In this document: one piece after another, positions 10,884-22,500 of the stretch
How the letters are laid out: every line of letters begins with the position of its first letter
How positions within the stretch are numbered: position 1 is the first letter of the stretch
From: Holdemania sp. Marseille-P2844
GTDB lineage: Bacteria > Bacillota_I > Bacilli_A > Erysipelotrichales > Erysipelotrichaceae
Assembly: GCF_900120005.1 (NCBI RefSeq)
Contig: NZ_LT635448.1
Location: forward strand, 124,001 to 188,000
Length of the DNA: 64,000 bases
Direction of reading: 5' to 3'
The notes under the pieces: generated by a model
Told to the model about the DNA's origin: nothing
Seen by the model: the letters and a program-made list of their open reading frames with translations, nothing else
Database searches by the model: none
Translations under genes and position numbers: made by a program

Positions 10884-11924
10884 ATGGGAAAAAGAATCAT
10901 TCTGTTTTGTGCGAGCTTGTTTTGGCTCTGTTCCTGTGCGCCGTCGACGGCCAATGTGCCGCCAGAGGAAACTGCCGCTTCAGAAGAAGCAAGATACATC
11001 GTGGAACTCATTGGCGGCCGGGAAGAATTTTATACCCAGGGGAAAATTGCGGTTATTCTTGATCCGCAAGTTCGCTATCCAAAGTATGAAATCATCGAAA
11101 ATTACGTTGAAATCAAACAGGGAAATCAATGGGAGCGATGGAAAGAACCGCTGTTTCCGACAGATGGGTCGTCAATTCCCGAGGAAGAAATTCAAACGGT
11201 AAGCGTGCTGATCTACGCTTTGGATTCGCTCCATTTTGATCAGGATCAAGTCTTCCGTATTGCTCTTACGCTGCGGGATAAGGAGGGGGATGTGACGGTG
11301 ACAACCGTGCCGGCGACGGTGATTGCGGGTTCGCCGACTCAGGAAGAATTAGATCGGACAGAGTATTTAACGCTTTATCCGTATTCTGAATACGCAGACG
11401 GAAATATTTTTACGCAAAGCCGTGCGGTAGATCCCGACAGCGCGCCGGTTCTTGTCGATATTGAAGCCTGTAAGGTAATCAGTCGTTTTTCAGGGATGTT
11501 AATAAGGAAAGTAGCCTGCGAAGTGGTTGACCGCAGCGCCTGTCCGGCTGCAGATTACCATGATTTTCTGCCGCAAACGGATCAACTGTTGATCGCCAAA
11601 AAGACCGTCGGCGGTTATCTTGACGGTCCTTTATATGAAACGGAAACGGTCAGCGGCGAAGTTCTGCGCGATCTGATCGAGGAATTGCTGGTCAATGCCA
11701 ATTCGGAAGTGATCCCGATTCCGGTGTGTTTCAACTCAGGTCAGGGATTTGCCGAGGACTTGGACAGCGAGTCTTACGGTTATGTTTTCATTACGGAAGA
11801 TTGGCAGCGAAGCTACTTTTTTTCACAGTCTGTCCAGAATTCAGGCATTGATTTCGAGATCATCGAGAATGGAGAGTCTTTAGCGCATGTCTTTATTCCG
11901 ACTTCTTTCCGCCTGAATCCATAA
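10884..11924 (+). CDS. Lipoprotein of unknown function
   Basis: 346 residues from the ATG preceded by GGGGAG at six bases. The signal peptide ends WLCSC with Cys18 as the probable lipidated residue (Cys at -2 is atypical but tolerated). The mature protein is acidic. Residues 45-150 look like beta-sandwich segments, which is only an impression. No catalytic motif recognised. It follows another exported unknown (10337). Confidence 0.65.
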   Translation: MGKRIILFCASLFWLCSCAPSTANVPPEETAASEEARYIVELIGGREEFYTQGKIAVILDPQVRYPKYEIIENYVEIKQGNQWERWKEPLFPTDGSSIPEEEIQTVSVLIYALDSLHFDQDQVFRIALTLRDKEGDVTVTTVPATVIAGSPTQEELDRTEYLTLYPYSEYADGNIFTQSRAVDPDSAPVLVDIEACKVISRFSGMLIRKVACEVVDRSACPAADYHDFLPQTDQLLIAKKTVGGYLDGPLYETETVSGEVLRDLIEELLVNANSEVIPIPVCFNSGQGFAEDLDSESYGYVFITEDWQRSYFFSQSVQNSGIDFEIIENGESLAHVFIPTSFRLNP

Positions 11925-11929
11925 ACAAA

Positions 11930-11966
11930 AGAATCCGGCGAACCGAAGTTTACCGGAGTTAAAATC
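11930..11966 (-). terminator. Probable terminator of the flavoprotein gene
   Basis: On the minus strand CCGG-T-AAAC/GTT-CG-CCGG forms a hairpin with TTCG loop, followed by TTCTTTTGTTT, just after the stop at 11971. Confidence 0.6.
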
Positions 11967-11970
11967 TGAA

Positions 11971-13737
11971 TTAGAGTTCCGCCAGTTCGCGGCCTAACAG
12001 ATAGGACAGCGTGCAGCAGACAGCGCCCAGGTTTTGTCCCGGCATGACGAAGTTGTAGGAGTTGGCATAGAAATCGCCTACCATGATGCCGGTGTTATAC
12101 AAACCTTCAATCGGCTGATCGTCGGCGTCGCAGACCTGCAGATGATCGTTGGTACGCAGACCACCGCAGACTGTTAAGAAGGTTGCACCTGTCACCTTGG
12201 AGCCGTAGAACGGCGCCGTTTCGATCGGATAGAGCACTTCCGGGTTCACATGGAATTCGTCATCCTTGCCCGCTTTGGCAAATTCATTGTAGCGCTTAAT
12301 GCTGGCAAGCGCATTCGCTTTCACTTCATCGCTGTAACCTTCGTACATCTTATCGACCAGTTCTTCCAGGGTATCGGCTTTGAAATAATTGGAGTTGCTG
12401 TTCCACATTTCAATATATTCTTCCGGGGAATAAGCTTTGATGCCGTTTTCCTCGTCGACGCAATGGCCGAACGGTTCCCACTGATCCTGGGTATAGGCAT
12501 AATTGACATCCCAGACGCCGAAAGCGGTGCGCTGCGGCAGCTGGAGTACCGACATCGCGCCGTAAGCGAAGTTGGTGACTTCGTTCTGGAATCGCTGACC
12601 GCGGATATCCAGATTCAAGCCCCAGAAATTCGAGATAACCGCATGGGAAGGCCCCGGCACGCCGCCGTTGATCATCGGAGCGCAAGGGTAGGTTTTCTGC
12701 CAGGCAGCACCGACCCACAGCCCCATTTTCTGACCATCGCCCGGCATTAAACCGTTATAAACCAGACCGGCGTCATAGTCGATCTCATCCGATAAAGTAT
12801 CTTTAAAGATTTCGTAAGCCCATGGCGAATACTTGGCCATCATATCTTTGTTTCGGGAGAAGTCGCCGGTAGCCAGCACGATCGCCTTGCGGCCGATATA
12901 TTTAACATAGCTTCCGTCTTCCTTCTGCGCAACGACGGCGGAAACACGTCCGGTGTTGTCATTTTCCCGGATCAGATATTTTGCGACGGTCTTATAATGA
13001 ATTTCTCCGCCCATGTCCGCAATGTGGCTGGCATAGGCCTGAGCCTGCAGCGGCGCGCCGAACAGAGCGCCGAACGGCTGTTCCTCATTCCAGAAATTGT
13101 GCGAAGCGCTGGGTACGGTCAGGACTCCATCCGGATCATAATAGCCGGGTTCCAGGCAGACATGCAATCCTTTCGCTTCCATTTTGTCGATCATCCAGTC
13201 GACGGATTCCGCACTGTTGTTGATCCACCGTTCCCATTTCTTTTTATCCATGAAATAAGTGCCGGAGGTCTGTTCCGTTTTTACGATTTCCCGGGCAATT
13301 TCCGGCGAATAATCAATACCTTTGGCCTTCTGATACTTGGAACCCACTGCATGATTGGAACCGCCGCGGGAATACGGTTGGGAGCCGGCGGAAAACATCA
13401 GAACATCAGCGCCCTGTTCCATTGCCGAGCACATCGTGCATAAGCCGGCCATACCGGAACCGATGACGATGATGTCATGCTCGATCGTTTCTTTGATTTC
13501 AGAATCCGGGATTGGATCCGGCGCAATTTCAAACGACCATTTTTTCTGCGCCATCGTATCGGCAGTTAAGACGTCGTTGTTGGCCGGCGCTGATGAAGCC
13601 TCCGGGGTTTTCGCATCGTTGTCCGAAGCACAGCCGCCCAGCATACCGGCAGCCGCCAAGCCGACAGCCCCCGCTGCCGCACCTTTGATGAAGTCCCGCC
13701 GAGAGATTCCCTGCGCGAGTTTGTCAGTGTTTTTCAT
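11971..13737 (-). CDS. Tat-exported FAD-dependent reductase (fumarate reductase/urocanate reductase-like)
   Basis: 588 residues from ATG 13737, which follows AAGGAGGAAG; the longer frame is ignored. The Tat motif SRRDFIKG leads to lipobox LGGC (Cys36), predicting a surface lipoprotein. The Rossmann motif IVIGSGMAGL (FAD_binding_2) and the C-terminal GLYNTG…PGQNLGA segment match the soluble fumarate-reductase superfamily. The covalent FMN-binding domain often fused in such respiratory reductases is absent, so an external electron donor is needed. It is divergent from a LysR gene, the usual arrangement for substrate-induced reductases. The acceptor cannot be named. Confidence 0.88.
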   Translation of the reverse strand: MKNTDKLAQGISRRDFIKGAAAGAVGLAAAGMLGGCASDNDAKTPEASSAPANNDVLTADTMAQKKWSFEIAPDPIPDSEIKETIEHDIIVIGSGMAGLCTMCSAMEQGADVLMFSAGSQPYSRGGSNHAVGSKYQKAKGIDYSPEIAREIVKTEQTSGTYFMDKKKWERWINNSAESVDWMIDKMEAKGLHVCLEPGYYDPDGVLTVPSASHNFWNEEQPFGALFGAPLQAQAYASHIADMGGEIHYKTVAKYLIRENDNTGRVSAVVAQKEDGSYVKYIGRKAIVLATGDFSRNKDMMAKYSPWAYEIFKDTLSDEIDYDAGLVYNGLMPGDGQKMGLWVGAAWQKTYPCAPMINGGVPGPSHAVISNFWGLNLDIRGQRFQNEVTNFAYGAMSVLQLPQRTAFGVWDVNYAYTQDQWEPFGHCVDEENGIKAYSPEEYIEMWNSNSNYFKADTLEELVDKMYEGYSDEVKANALASIKRYNEFAKAGKDDEFHVNPEVLYPIETAPFYGSKVTGATFLTVCGGLRTNDHLQVCDADDQPIEGLYNTGIMVGDFYANSYNFVMPGQNLGAVCCTLSYLLGRELAEL

Positions 13738-13865
13738 TTCCTTCCTCCTTGAGTTTTCGAGCCGAACTGTGCTTTTATAAGATTGACAAGAAATGCACAA
13801 TGCTCTTTAATTGATATTGTAGGCGGTTTCGGATTCGGAAAAAAGCATTCTTTTTTTGCGGCTGC

Positions 13866-13880
13866 GCAAGGGAAACTTGC
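13866..13880. promoter_or_regulatory. LysR-type palindrome between flavoprotein and LysR genes
   Basis: GCAAG-N5-CTTGC is a dyad of the size LysR regulators bind, in the 195-base divergent intergenic region. On the minus strand a TATAAA box near 13775 may serve the flavoprotein gene. Confidence 0.5.
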
Positions 13881-13932
13881 TTTGTGCAAAAAAAGTCAAA
13901 TCAATTATAAGGAGAAGACAGGGGGAATTCAG

Positions 13933-14850
13933 ATGGATATTCAGCATCTGCGTTATTTTCTGACCGTCAGCCGGACATTGAATTATACCAAAGCGGCAGA
14001 GGAATTATATATCAGCCGGCAGGCGGTTGCACAGGCGGTACGTCAGTTGGAAACGGAACTGCAGTCGCCGCTTCTGATCAATCGGAAGAATGCGCTGGCC
14101 TTGACCCCGTTAGGGCTGGTTTTTCAGAAGGAAGCGGCAAAAATTGTCCGCGCTTTCGGTCAGTTTGAAGCAGCGATGATGAAACAGGCCGGAGATAAGA
14201 AAAACGAACTTAAAATCGTTATGGGCGCCGGTATCGTATTGAACTTGTCAGCTGAGATTTTTGCGCGGTTTTCCACCGCTTATTCTTCCATTTTATTATC
14301 GACAAAGGAAGAAGACAATGAAGCGATACTGCGGCATGTGACGGAAGGCGAAGCCGATCTGGGCTTGATCGGAACCACGCCGGCCTACATTCAGGGGTTT
14401 CGTTACTGTCTGATCAAAAAGAGTGATCTGCATGTGTGCATGCACGTCGATCATCCGCTGGCGAAAAAAACATCGCTGACATTTCAGGATTTAAAGGATG
14501 TGCCGATGGTTGGCTTTGGAGAGAAATATGACCTGCATCGCTATTATGTGCAGAAGTGTCACGAAAATGGTTTTTTACCAACCTTTTCTATTATCACTGC
14601 GGATGTGAATATCTCACGCAACCTCGTGCTGGAGAACCGGTCGGTCAGCTTTGCATTTCCAGACTACCGCAAGGACACACACCCTTCCCCATCCAAGGTC
14701 AAGGTGCTGCCGCTGAATCTTGGCGAAACGGATGATTGGGGAATTTACGCTATCACGCGGAAGACCCAGGAAATCACGCTGGCTCAGCAGCTGTTTATGG
14801 AATTCATGCAAAGCCAGGCACAGACTGACAACTCGGCCATCGCGGCCTGA
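13933..14850 (+). CDS. LysR-family transcriptional regulator
   Basis: 305 residues, family length. The N-terminal HTH (residues 1-60: MDIQHLRYFLTVSRTLNYTK…AAEELYISRQAVAQ) is typical. Residues 90-300 fit the periplasmic-binding-like effector domain. AGGGGG before ATG 13933 sets the start; the frame extends upstream without a ribosome site. It probably activates the divergent flavoprotein reductase when the organic acceptor is present. Confidence 0.92.
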   Translation: MDIQHLRYFLTVSRTLNYTKAAEELYISRQAVAQAVRQLETELQSPLLINRKNALALTPLGLVFQKEAAKIVRAFGQFEAAMMKQAGDKKNELKIVMGAGIVLNLSAEIFARFSTAYSSILLSTKEEDNEAILRHVTEGEADLGLIGTTPAYIQGFRYCLIKKSDLHVCMHVDHPLAKKTSLTFQDLKDVPMVGFGEKYDLHRYYVQKCHENGFLPTFSIITADVNISRNLVLENRSVSFAFPDYRKDTHPSPSKVKVLPLNLGETDDWGIYAITRKTQEITLAQQLFMEFMQSQAQTDNSAIAA

Positions 14851-14983
14851 GTTCGCTGACAATTTCACGCTGTCCGGTTTTTATTGAAACATCGGTCAGT
14901 TGGCAATGGAAGAAGCGGGAATCCTGCGTTAATCGAGGGAAGGGAAACGATAAAATTGAAAATCATGAAATATGAAATCGCTA

Positions 14984-15013
14984 TTGACAATCTGCAATCG
15001 CTTTCATTATAAT
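14984..15013 (+). promoter_or_regulatory. Promoter with cre-like CcpA site for the bgl operon
   Basis: -35 TTGACA (14984-14989), 18-base spacer and -10 TATAAT (15008-15013). The spacer contains TGCAATCGCTTTCA (14993-15006), one mismatch from the cre consensus TGWNANCGNTNWCA. CcpA bound here would block polymerase, giving catabolite repression (inference). Confidence 0.7.
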
Positions 15014-15033
15014 ACAGTCAGGAACAAAAATAG

Positions 15034-15121
15034 AAATCGGACTTGTTACTTGATCTTAAGATTAAGGCAAATTCCAATGGGCTGTTGAGAGGACAACCCA
15101 ATTTGGAGTTTGCCTTTTTTT
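15034..15121 (+). promoter_or_regulatory. RAT antiterminator site overlapping a terminator
   Basis: The leader has a BglG-type RNA antiterminator (GGACTTGTTACTTGATC … AAGGCAAATTCC, 15038-15075) whose 3' part is shared with a strong terminator. In the terminator AGGCAAATTCCAA (15065-15077) pairs with TTGGAGTTTGCCT (15103-15115), followed by seven T. Unphosphorylated or inactive BglG lets the terminator form; the active dimer binds RAT and permits read-through. Confidence 0.85.
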
Positions 15122-15182
15122 GTTCTTCTCTGGGAAGGAGGCAAGAGGAAAAGATGACGCAGGACAGGACTCGTTTGGACTT

Positions 15183-16055
15183 ATGCTGAAAGACACACTG
15201 CGGGTCAAACGAATCATAAACAACAACATTGTCATCGCCGAGGATTTCAAAGGCCACGAAGTCGTCGCGATTGGCAAAGGGCTGGGATTCCGCAAACAAA
15301 AGTATGACGGTATTAACAGCCGCGAAGTAATGAAGACGTATGTGCTGGTCGATGGATCTGCCCGTCCGCAGCTGCTTTCTTTGTTTGAACAGGTACCCTT
15401 TGAGATCATCGAACTGACGCAGAGAATTATTGACATCGCGCAGGAAGATCTCAAAATGACGTTTAATGTGAATTTGGTCGTAGCCTTGGCGGACCATATT
15501 CAATTCAGCGTCAATCAGTACAAAGCCGGCTTTGATATGCCGGCGCTGGTCAACGAGGAAGTGAAGCGGTTTTATAAAGATGAATATGAGGTAGGTAAAA
15601 AAGCGGTTCGCCTGATCAACGAAACGCTGCATATCCAGCTGAAACGGGAAGAATCCACGTCGATTGCCTTCCATCTGATTACCGCGGCGGAAAAAAGACC
15701 GAACCATGATGCGCTGCGGATTATGCAGGGGGTCAGTGAAATCATCAAACTTGTGGAGCAGACGCTGGGTCTGACGCTGGATGAAGATTCCATGGCGGTT
15801 TCCCGCTTCATTATCCATCTGAAATTCTTTATGCGAAGCATCCTTTTTGAACAAGTCCGGCGCAGCGAAGGATCGCTGGGATCCATGTTATCCCAGTTTT
15901 CTACCGGCTATGAGCAGGCCAGCCGCTGTGTCGATCTGATTTCCAACTATGTTCTTAAACACTATGATTACTCGCTAACCGATGAAGACCGGTTATATCT
16001 GATGATTCATGTCGTCCGGCTGTGGGATCAGCCGGGCGGAAGTCATAAAGCGTAA
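15183..16055 (+). CDS. BglG/LicT-family transcriptional antiterminator
   Basis: 290 residues from ATG 15183. The CAT RNA-binding domain starts LRVKRIINNNIVIAED, as in LicT and BglG. It is followed by two PRDs (about 65-170 and 172-290) with conserved His residues. The ribosome site is weak, but the alternative start 15120 lies inside the terminator T run. It controls its own operon through the RAT site upstream, sensing the state of the IIBC protein and HPr. Confidence 0.93.
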   Translation: MLKDTLRVKRIINNNIVIAEDFKGHEVVAIGKGLGFRKQKYDGINSREVMKTYVLVDGSARPQLLSLFEQVPFEIIELTQRIIDIAQEDLKMTFNVNLVVALADHIQFSVNQYKAGFDMPALVNEEVKRFYKDEYEVGKKAVRLINETLHIQLKREESTSIAFHLITAAEKRPNHDALRIMQGVSEIIKLVEQTLGLTLDEDSMAVSRFIIHLKFFMRSILFEQVRRSEGSLGSMLSQFSTGYEQASRCVDLISNYVLKHYDYSLTDEDRLYLMIHVVRLWDQPGGSHKA

Positions 16056-16073
16056 TAGCGAAGGGAGAAACTT

Positions 16074-17465
16074 ATGGCTAAAATTGATTATTCTGCATTA
16101 GCCGCGGCGATTATGGAAAACGTCGGCGGTTCCGGCAACGTTCATACTGTATCACATTGCGTTACACGGCTGCGGTTTGTACTCAAGGACCGCTCAATGG
16201 CGAAGGATGCTGAAATCAAACAGCTGACCGGCGTCTTGGGCGTGGTTTATGGTTCGGGTCAGTATCAGGTGATTCTGGGGGAAAATCTGTTTCCGGTGTT
16301 CGACGAAATCGTTAAGAATTATGAAGTCGAAACCGGCGGCGTCGTGGCGGAAAACCATACGGAAGATCTGGCGCTGAATGGAAAAAAGAAAACAATGAAC
16401 GATTATTTCATGAAGGCGATTCAGTTCATGTCCGCTTCCTTGACGCCGTTTATTACCGTCTTATTCGGAGCGGGCATGCTGCGGGTCATTCTGTCATTGG
16501 CTTCCTATTTTTATCCGGTAATAACGTCCAGCACAACGTATATGTTGTTTAACTTCATGTCGCAGGCGCCGTTCTATTTCATGCCGATTCTGGTTGCTTA
16601 CGGCGCCTCCCGCGTCCTGAAATCCAATCCGGCGTTTGCGATCACCGTGGCGGCCGCATTGCTTTATCCTGATTTTGCGGCGATGGTCGCAGCGGGGGAT
16701 CCGGTCACGATGCTGGGTCTGCCGGTGAAGCTGGTCAGCTATTCCAGTTCGCTGCTGCCGGCGATTTTCTCAGCGATTCTGTTAGCCTATCTGGAGAAAT
16801 TCTTCTATCGTGTGATTCCCGGGATGCTGCGGTCCGTCTTTGCCCCGCTGTGCGTATTCCTGGTCGGCTACCCGGTGACGATTTTAATTCTGGGACCGGC
16901 CGGCGTTGTCGTGGTCACCTGGATTGTGACCGGTATTGTCTGGCTGCAGGCCCATGTCGGCGGCTTTGCGCCGGGCATCATTGCGGCGATTCATCCCTTC
17001 TTAGTCATGATGGGCGTCAACATGCTGATGGTCGCGCCGATGACCGAATTATTCACGTCGGTCGGCTACGATAATGTTTTCCGTCCAGGCTGGATTCTGC
17101 ACAACATCGCAGAAGGCGGTTCCTGTCTGGCAGTCATGCTGAAAACGAAAGATAAAGATTTGAAATCCAGCGCGCTGTCCGCGGCGATCGGCGCGATTAT
17201 TTCCGGAGTTTCCGAGCCTGCGCTCTATGGCATCAATCTGCGTTTAAGAACACCGATCTTCGGCGTCGTGGCCGGCGGTCTGGTCGGCGGGGCAGTTGCC
17301 GGATTTATGGGGGCGAAAGCTTTTTCCATGGGGTATTCCAGTATTCTGGGCGTTGTCATTTTCGAGAATACGATCACGGCGATTGTAGCGGGTGTGATTG
17401 CGGCGTTCTTCGTTTCTTTCCTGGCCACCTTTGTGCTGTATAACGGGAAAACGGTGAACGACTGA
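16074..17465 (+). CDS. PTS beta-glucoside EIIBC component
   Basis: 463 residues. The EIIB domain (1-85) has phosphocysteine motif SHCVTRLRF (Cys29). The EIIC domain (100-460) has about ten membrane segments, as in BglF/BglP. The fused EIIA domain of full BglF proteins is missing and is supplied by the next gene. It imports and phosphorylates beta-glucosides and also controls the antiterminator by phosphorylation. Confidence 0.94.
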   Translation: MAKIDYSALAAAIMENVGGSGNVHTVSHCVTRLRFVLKDRSMAKDAEIKQLTGVLGVVYGSGQYQVILGENLFPVFDEIVKNYEVETGGVVAENHTEDLALNGKKKTMNDYFMKAIQFMSASLTPFITVLFGAGMLRVILSLASYFYPVITSSTTYMLFNFMSQAPFYFMPILVAYGASRVLKSNPAFAITVAAALLYPDFAAMVAAGDPVTMLGLPVKLVSYSSSLLPAIFSAILLAYLEKFFYRVIPGMLRSVFAPLCVFLVGYPVTILILGPAGVVVVTWIVTGIVWLQAHVGGFAPGIIAAIHPFLVMMGVNMLMVAPMTELFTSVGYDNVFRPGWILHNIAEGGSCLAVMLKTKDKDLKSSALSAAIGAIISGVSEPALYGINLRLRTPIFGVVAGGLVGGAVAGFMGAKAFSMGYSSILGVVIFENTITAIVAGVIAAFFVSFLATFVLYNGKTVND

Positions 17466-17470
17466 CGCCG

Positions 17471-20292
<2,822 letters not shown>

Positions 20293-20471
20293 GATTGTGT
20301 TTAAAGAGGTGAATTTGGATTTACATCGAATTTCTTCCTTTAGAGGACTATCTTTGTGCAGTGAAACGCGCTTTCTTGCTATAATAGATTCAGAAGAACA
20401 GATTTCATGGAGAGTTATGTTTGTAAATGAAACATTTTATGATGAAAATTTTACAATCAAAAAGAAAATGT

Positions 20472-20500
20472 TTGTCATTGCCTTCGTTTTGCGGTATAAC
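20472..20500 (+). promoter_or_regulatory. Promoter of the guanylate-kinase-like gene
   Basis: TTGTCA (20472-20477), 17-base spacer, TATAAC (20495-20500), then GAGGGAGGGG before the ATG at 20533. The gap 20293-20532 contains no other supportable feature. Confidence 0.65.
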
Positions 20501-20532
20501 TACATTATGAAATCTGAGGGAGGGGCGAATTT

Positions 20533-21105
20533 ATGGCAAAAGGATTAGTCGTTATTTTGAGCGGTGTCAGCAGTATCGGCAAAGATCAGGTGCGTCAGAA
20601 GCTGCTGGATGATCCGGAATTGGGCTTGATGGATATCATTTCTCTGACCACACGGCCAAAGAAGGAAACGGAGAAAGATGGCTGGGATTATTACTTTGTT
20701 AATCATAAGGACTTTGCGAATGCCGTGCGGGATCATAGGATGCTGGAATATACTGAATTCAACGGATATTACTATGGAACTCCGGCGGAGCACGTAGAGT
20801 TTTTGACGGCGATGGGGAAGAATGTTCTGATTTCCATTGAGGCGCAGGGCGTTGGCCAGATCCGCATTAAACATCCGGACAACAAAGCTTTTTTCCTGGT
20901 TCCGACAAGTCTGGACGAATTGGAGAAGCAGATCCGCCAGCGGTATCATGCGGACGAATCGGGCATCAATCTGCGAATGAATAAAGCGAAGACCGAACTG
21001 GAACTGGCGAATATCTTCGGCACCTGCGTGCCGCTGACTTCTGATGAAGAAGCCTTCAACGTCATCAAGACGGAACTGCTGGAAGAATTGAAAAATCGCG
21101 AATAG
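20533..21105 (+). CDS. Guanylate kinase-like protein with altered P-loop
   Basis: 190 residues, the normal guanylate kinase length. GMP-site motifs are recognisable: SLTTRPKKETEKDGWDYYF, EFNGYYYGTP and ISIEAQG (Glu for the usual Asp). The P-loop reads SGVSSIGKD: Asp follows the essential Lys where Ser or Thr normally coordinates Mg, and the usual GPSGxGKS/T is changed. It may be a divergent paralogue with other activity while a standard gmk lies elsewhere. It is monocistronic with its own terminator. Confidence 0.8.
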   Translation: MAKGLVVILSGVSSIGKDQVRQKLLDDPELGLMDIISLTTRPKKETEKDGWDYYFVNHKDFANAVRDHRMLEYTEFNGYYYGTPAEHVEFLTAMGKNVLISIEAQGVGQIRIKHPDNKAFFLVPTSLDELEKQIRQRYHADESGINLRMNKAKTELELANIFGTCVPLTSDEEAFNVIKTELLEELKNRE

Positions 21106-21115
21106 GAGAAGGAAA

Positions 21116-21137
21116 GCCGGCGTATTGCCGGTTTTTT
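21116..21137 (+). terminator. Terminator of the guanylate-kinase-like gene
   Basis: CCGGC (21117-21121) pairs with GCCGG (21127-21131), then six T. Confidence 0.85.
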
Positions 21138-21371
21138 GTTGGGAAAAAGAGGAACAGAATTCAATTTGTCCTATAACCTTATCCGGGGTTTCCTTTCTGA
21201 ATAAAAAGCTGCTTTTCTGACAAAGCAGAAAAATAAAGTGAAAAATTGAAGTAAGATCCATACGAATTGATAACGAAATATCGTGGACTCTTACGGTGAA
21301 CTTAAGGTTTTCTGACATTCCGGATATTCATCATAAAATATGATATTCTAACGTCAGAAAGGCAGGCGGCG

Positions 21372-22115
21372 ATGATGAAAAGAAAAACAGTTATGGTGAT
21401 TTCAGGATTGATTTGTTTCATCTATGCCTGTCTGACAATGGTTACGGTTTCCCTGCAATTCGGCAACGCCTTTTTTCTGACGTTAGCAGTGGTGCTGATC
21501 GGCGAGGGATTAATCCATGAAAAGCTGGGGAAACAAGGAAAGCGATGGATGAACGGTATCTGGATGATCAGCGGCATACTGGCTCTGATTTTGATCGGCT
21601 TAATGGTAAATGCGGCCAACATGCATGTCGCTGCTCTTAAAGATCAGGGGTCCACAGTGATCGTGTTGGGGGCGAAGATCAATGCGGATCAGCCGAGCTT
21701 AATTCTGAAACGGCGGCTTCAGGCTGCACTGGATTATGCCAATGAAAATCCGGATTGCATGATCATTGTGACCGGAGGTCAGGGCAAGGGGGAGGATTAT
21801 GCGGAAAGCACGGTGATGAAGAACTGGCTTGTGGAAAACGGGCTGGAGATGAATCGAATTTTGGAAGAAAACCAAGCCCGCAACACGGGTGAAAATCTGA
21901 AATATTCTTTAAAGCTGCTGCGTCAGAACAGCCTGAGCGAAAATGTTGTGATCGTCACGGACAGCTTCCATCAGCTGCGTGCTTCGATTCTGGCAAAACA
22001 GTTGGGAATCGAACAAATCAGCGTTGTAAATTCGCAAACTCCGATATCGCTGATTCCGATGTATACCGTGCGGGAATGGTTTGGATTAGTGAAAGCACTG
22101 GCGCTGCAGAAATAA
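21372..22115 (+). CDS. YdcF/SanA-like DUF218 membrane protein
   Basis: 247 residues. Three N-terminal hydrophobic segments (about 6-23, 30-45, 58-76) are followed by a DUF218 domain: VIVLGAKIN, IIVTGGQGKGEDYAEST, EENQARNTGENL and VIVTDSFHQLRAS. Proteins of this fold act at the cell envelope (ElyC, SanA); the reaction is unknown. It is a single gene with terminator. Confidence 0.88.
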   Translation: MMKRKTVMVISGLICFIYACLTMVTVSLQFGNAFFLTLAVVLIGEGLIHEKLGKQGKRWMNGIWMISGILALILIGLMVNAANMHVAALKDQGSTVIVLGAKINADQPSLILKRRLQAALDYANENPDCMIIVTGGQGKGEDYAESTVMKNWLVENGLEMNRILEENQARNTGENLKYSLKLLRQNSLSENVVIVTDSFHQLRASILAKQLGIEQISVVNSQTPISLIPMYTVREWFGLVKALALQK

Positions 22116-22124
22116 AATAAACAG

Positions 22125-22156
22125 GATTTCTTAGTCGAAACTGAGAAATCTTTTTT
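22125..22156 (+). terminator. Terminator of the DUF218 gene
   Basis: GATTTCT-T-AG pairs with CT-G-AGAAATC (22125-22150), followed by six T. Confidence 0.85.
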
Positions 22157-22209
22157 ATCTATTAGGAAAGTGCACGTAAAGGAGTAAGGAAAATAAAAAC
22201 TCTTTAAAG

Positions 22210-22500
22210 TTATGTTGCGCTAAAGAATTTTAAAGTGATGGGATTCATTTTTAAGGTACACACTGAAAAGAAAGAGAAGTAGGAATACTCTGTTTTAGAA
22301 ACTTTCTTTAGGACATCCCCAGGAAGCATCAGAGAATCACAACGGATACAATAAGCAGAAAAACATAGAATACCGTTTACGGTAACCAAGTCGCAAACTT
22401 CTTCCGCGATGTCGATTTCCATCGGATCAAAGAAGTCGCACTGAGTACACTTGAAGGGGATCGATTCCGTTGTGCCAGTCAACAAATTTCCACGTTTCAT
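22210..22500 (-). CDS. Small protein with paired CxxC zinc-ribbon motifs
   Basis: 96 residues with FKCTQCDFF and, 38 residues on, YCIRCD, the spacing of a treble-clef or zinc-ribbon. GGAG lies ten bases before the ATG. It sits on the same strand directly after a decayed IS91-type transposase and overlaps its last remnant codons. It may be a separate gene or the out-of-frame tail of the mobile element. Not recognised. Confidence 0.4.
   Translation of the reverse strand: MKRGNLLTGTTESIPFKCTQCDFFDPMEIDIAEEVCDLVTVNGILCFSAYCIRCDSLMLPGDVLKKVSKTEYSYFSFFSVCTLKMNPITLKFFSAT

Noticed and set aside
13738-13932. Longer N-termini for the flavoprotein and LysR genes
   Set aside because: Ribosome sites sit directly before 13737 and 13933; the extensions would overlap the operator region.
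20297-20548. Plus-strand 83-codon frame between HAD and guanylate-kinase-like genes
   Set aside because: Covers the promoter of the next gene and lacks a family signal.
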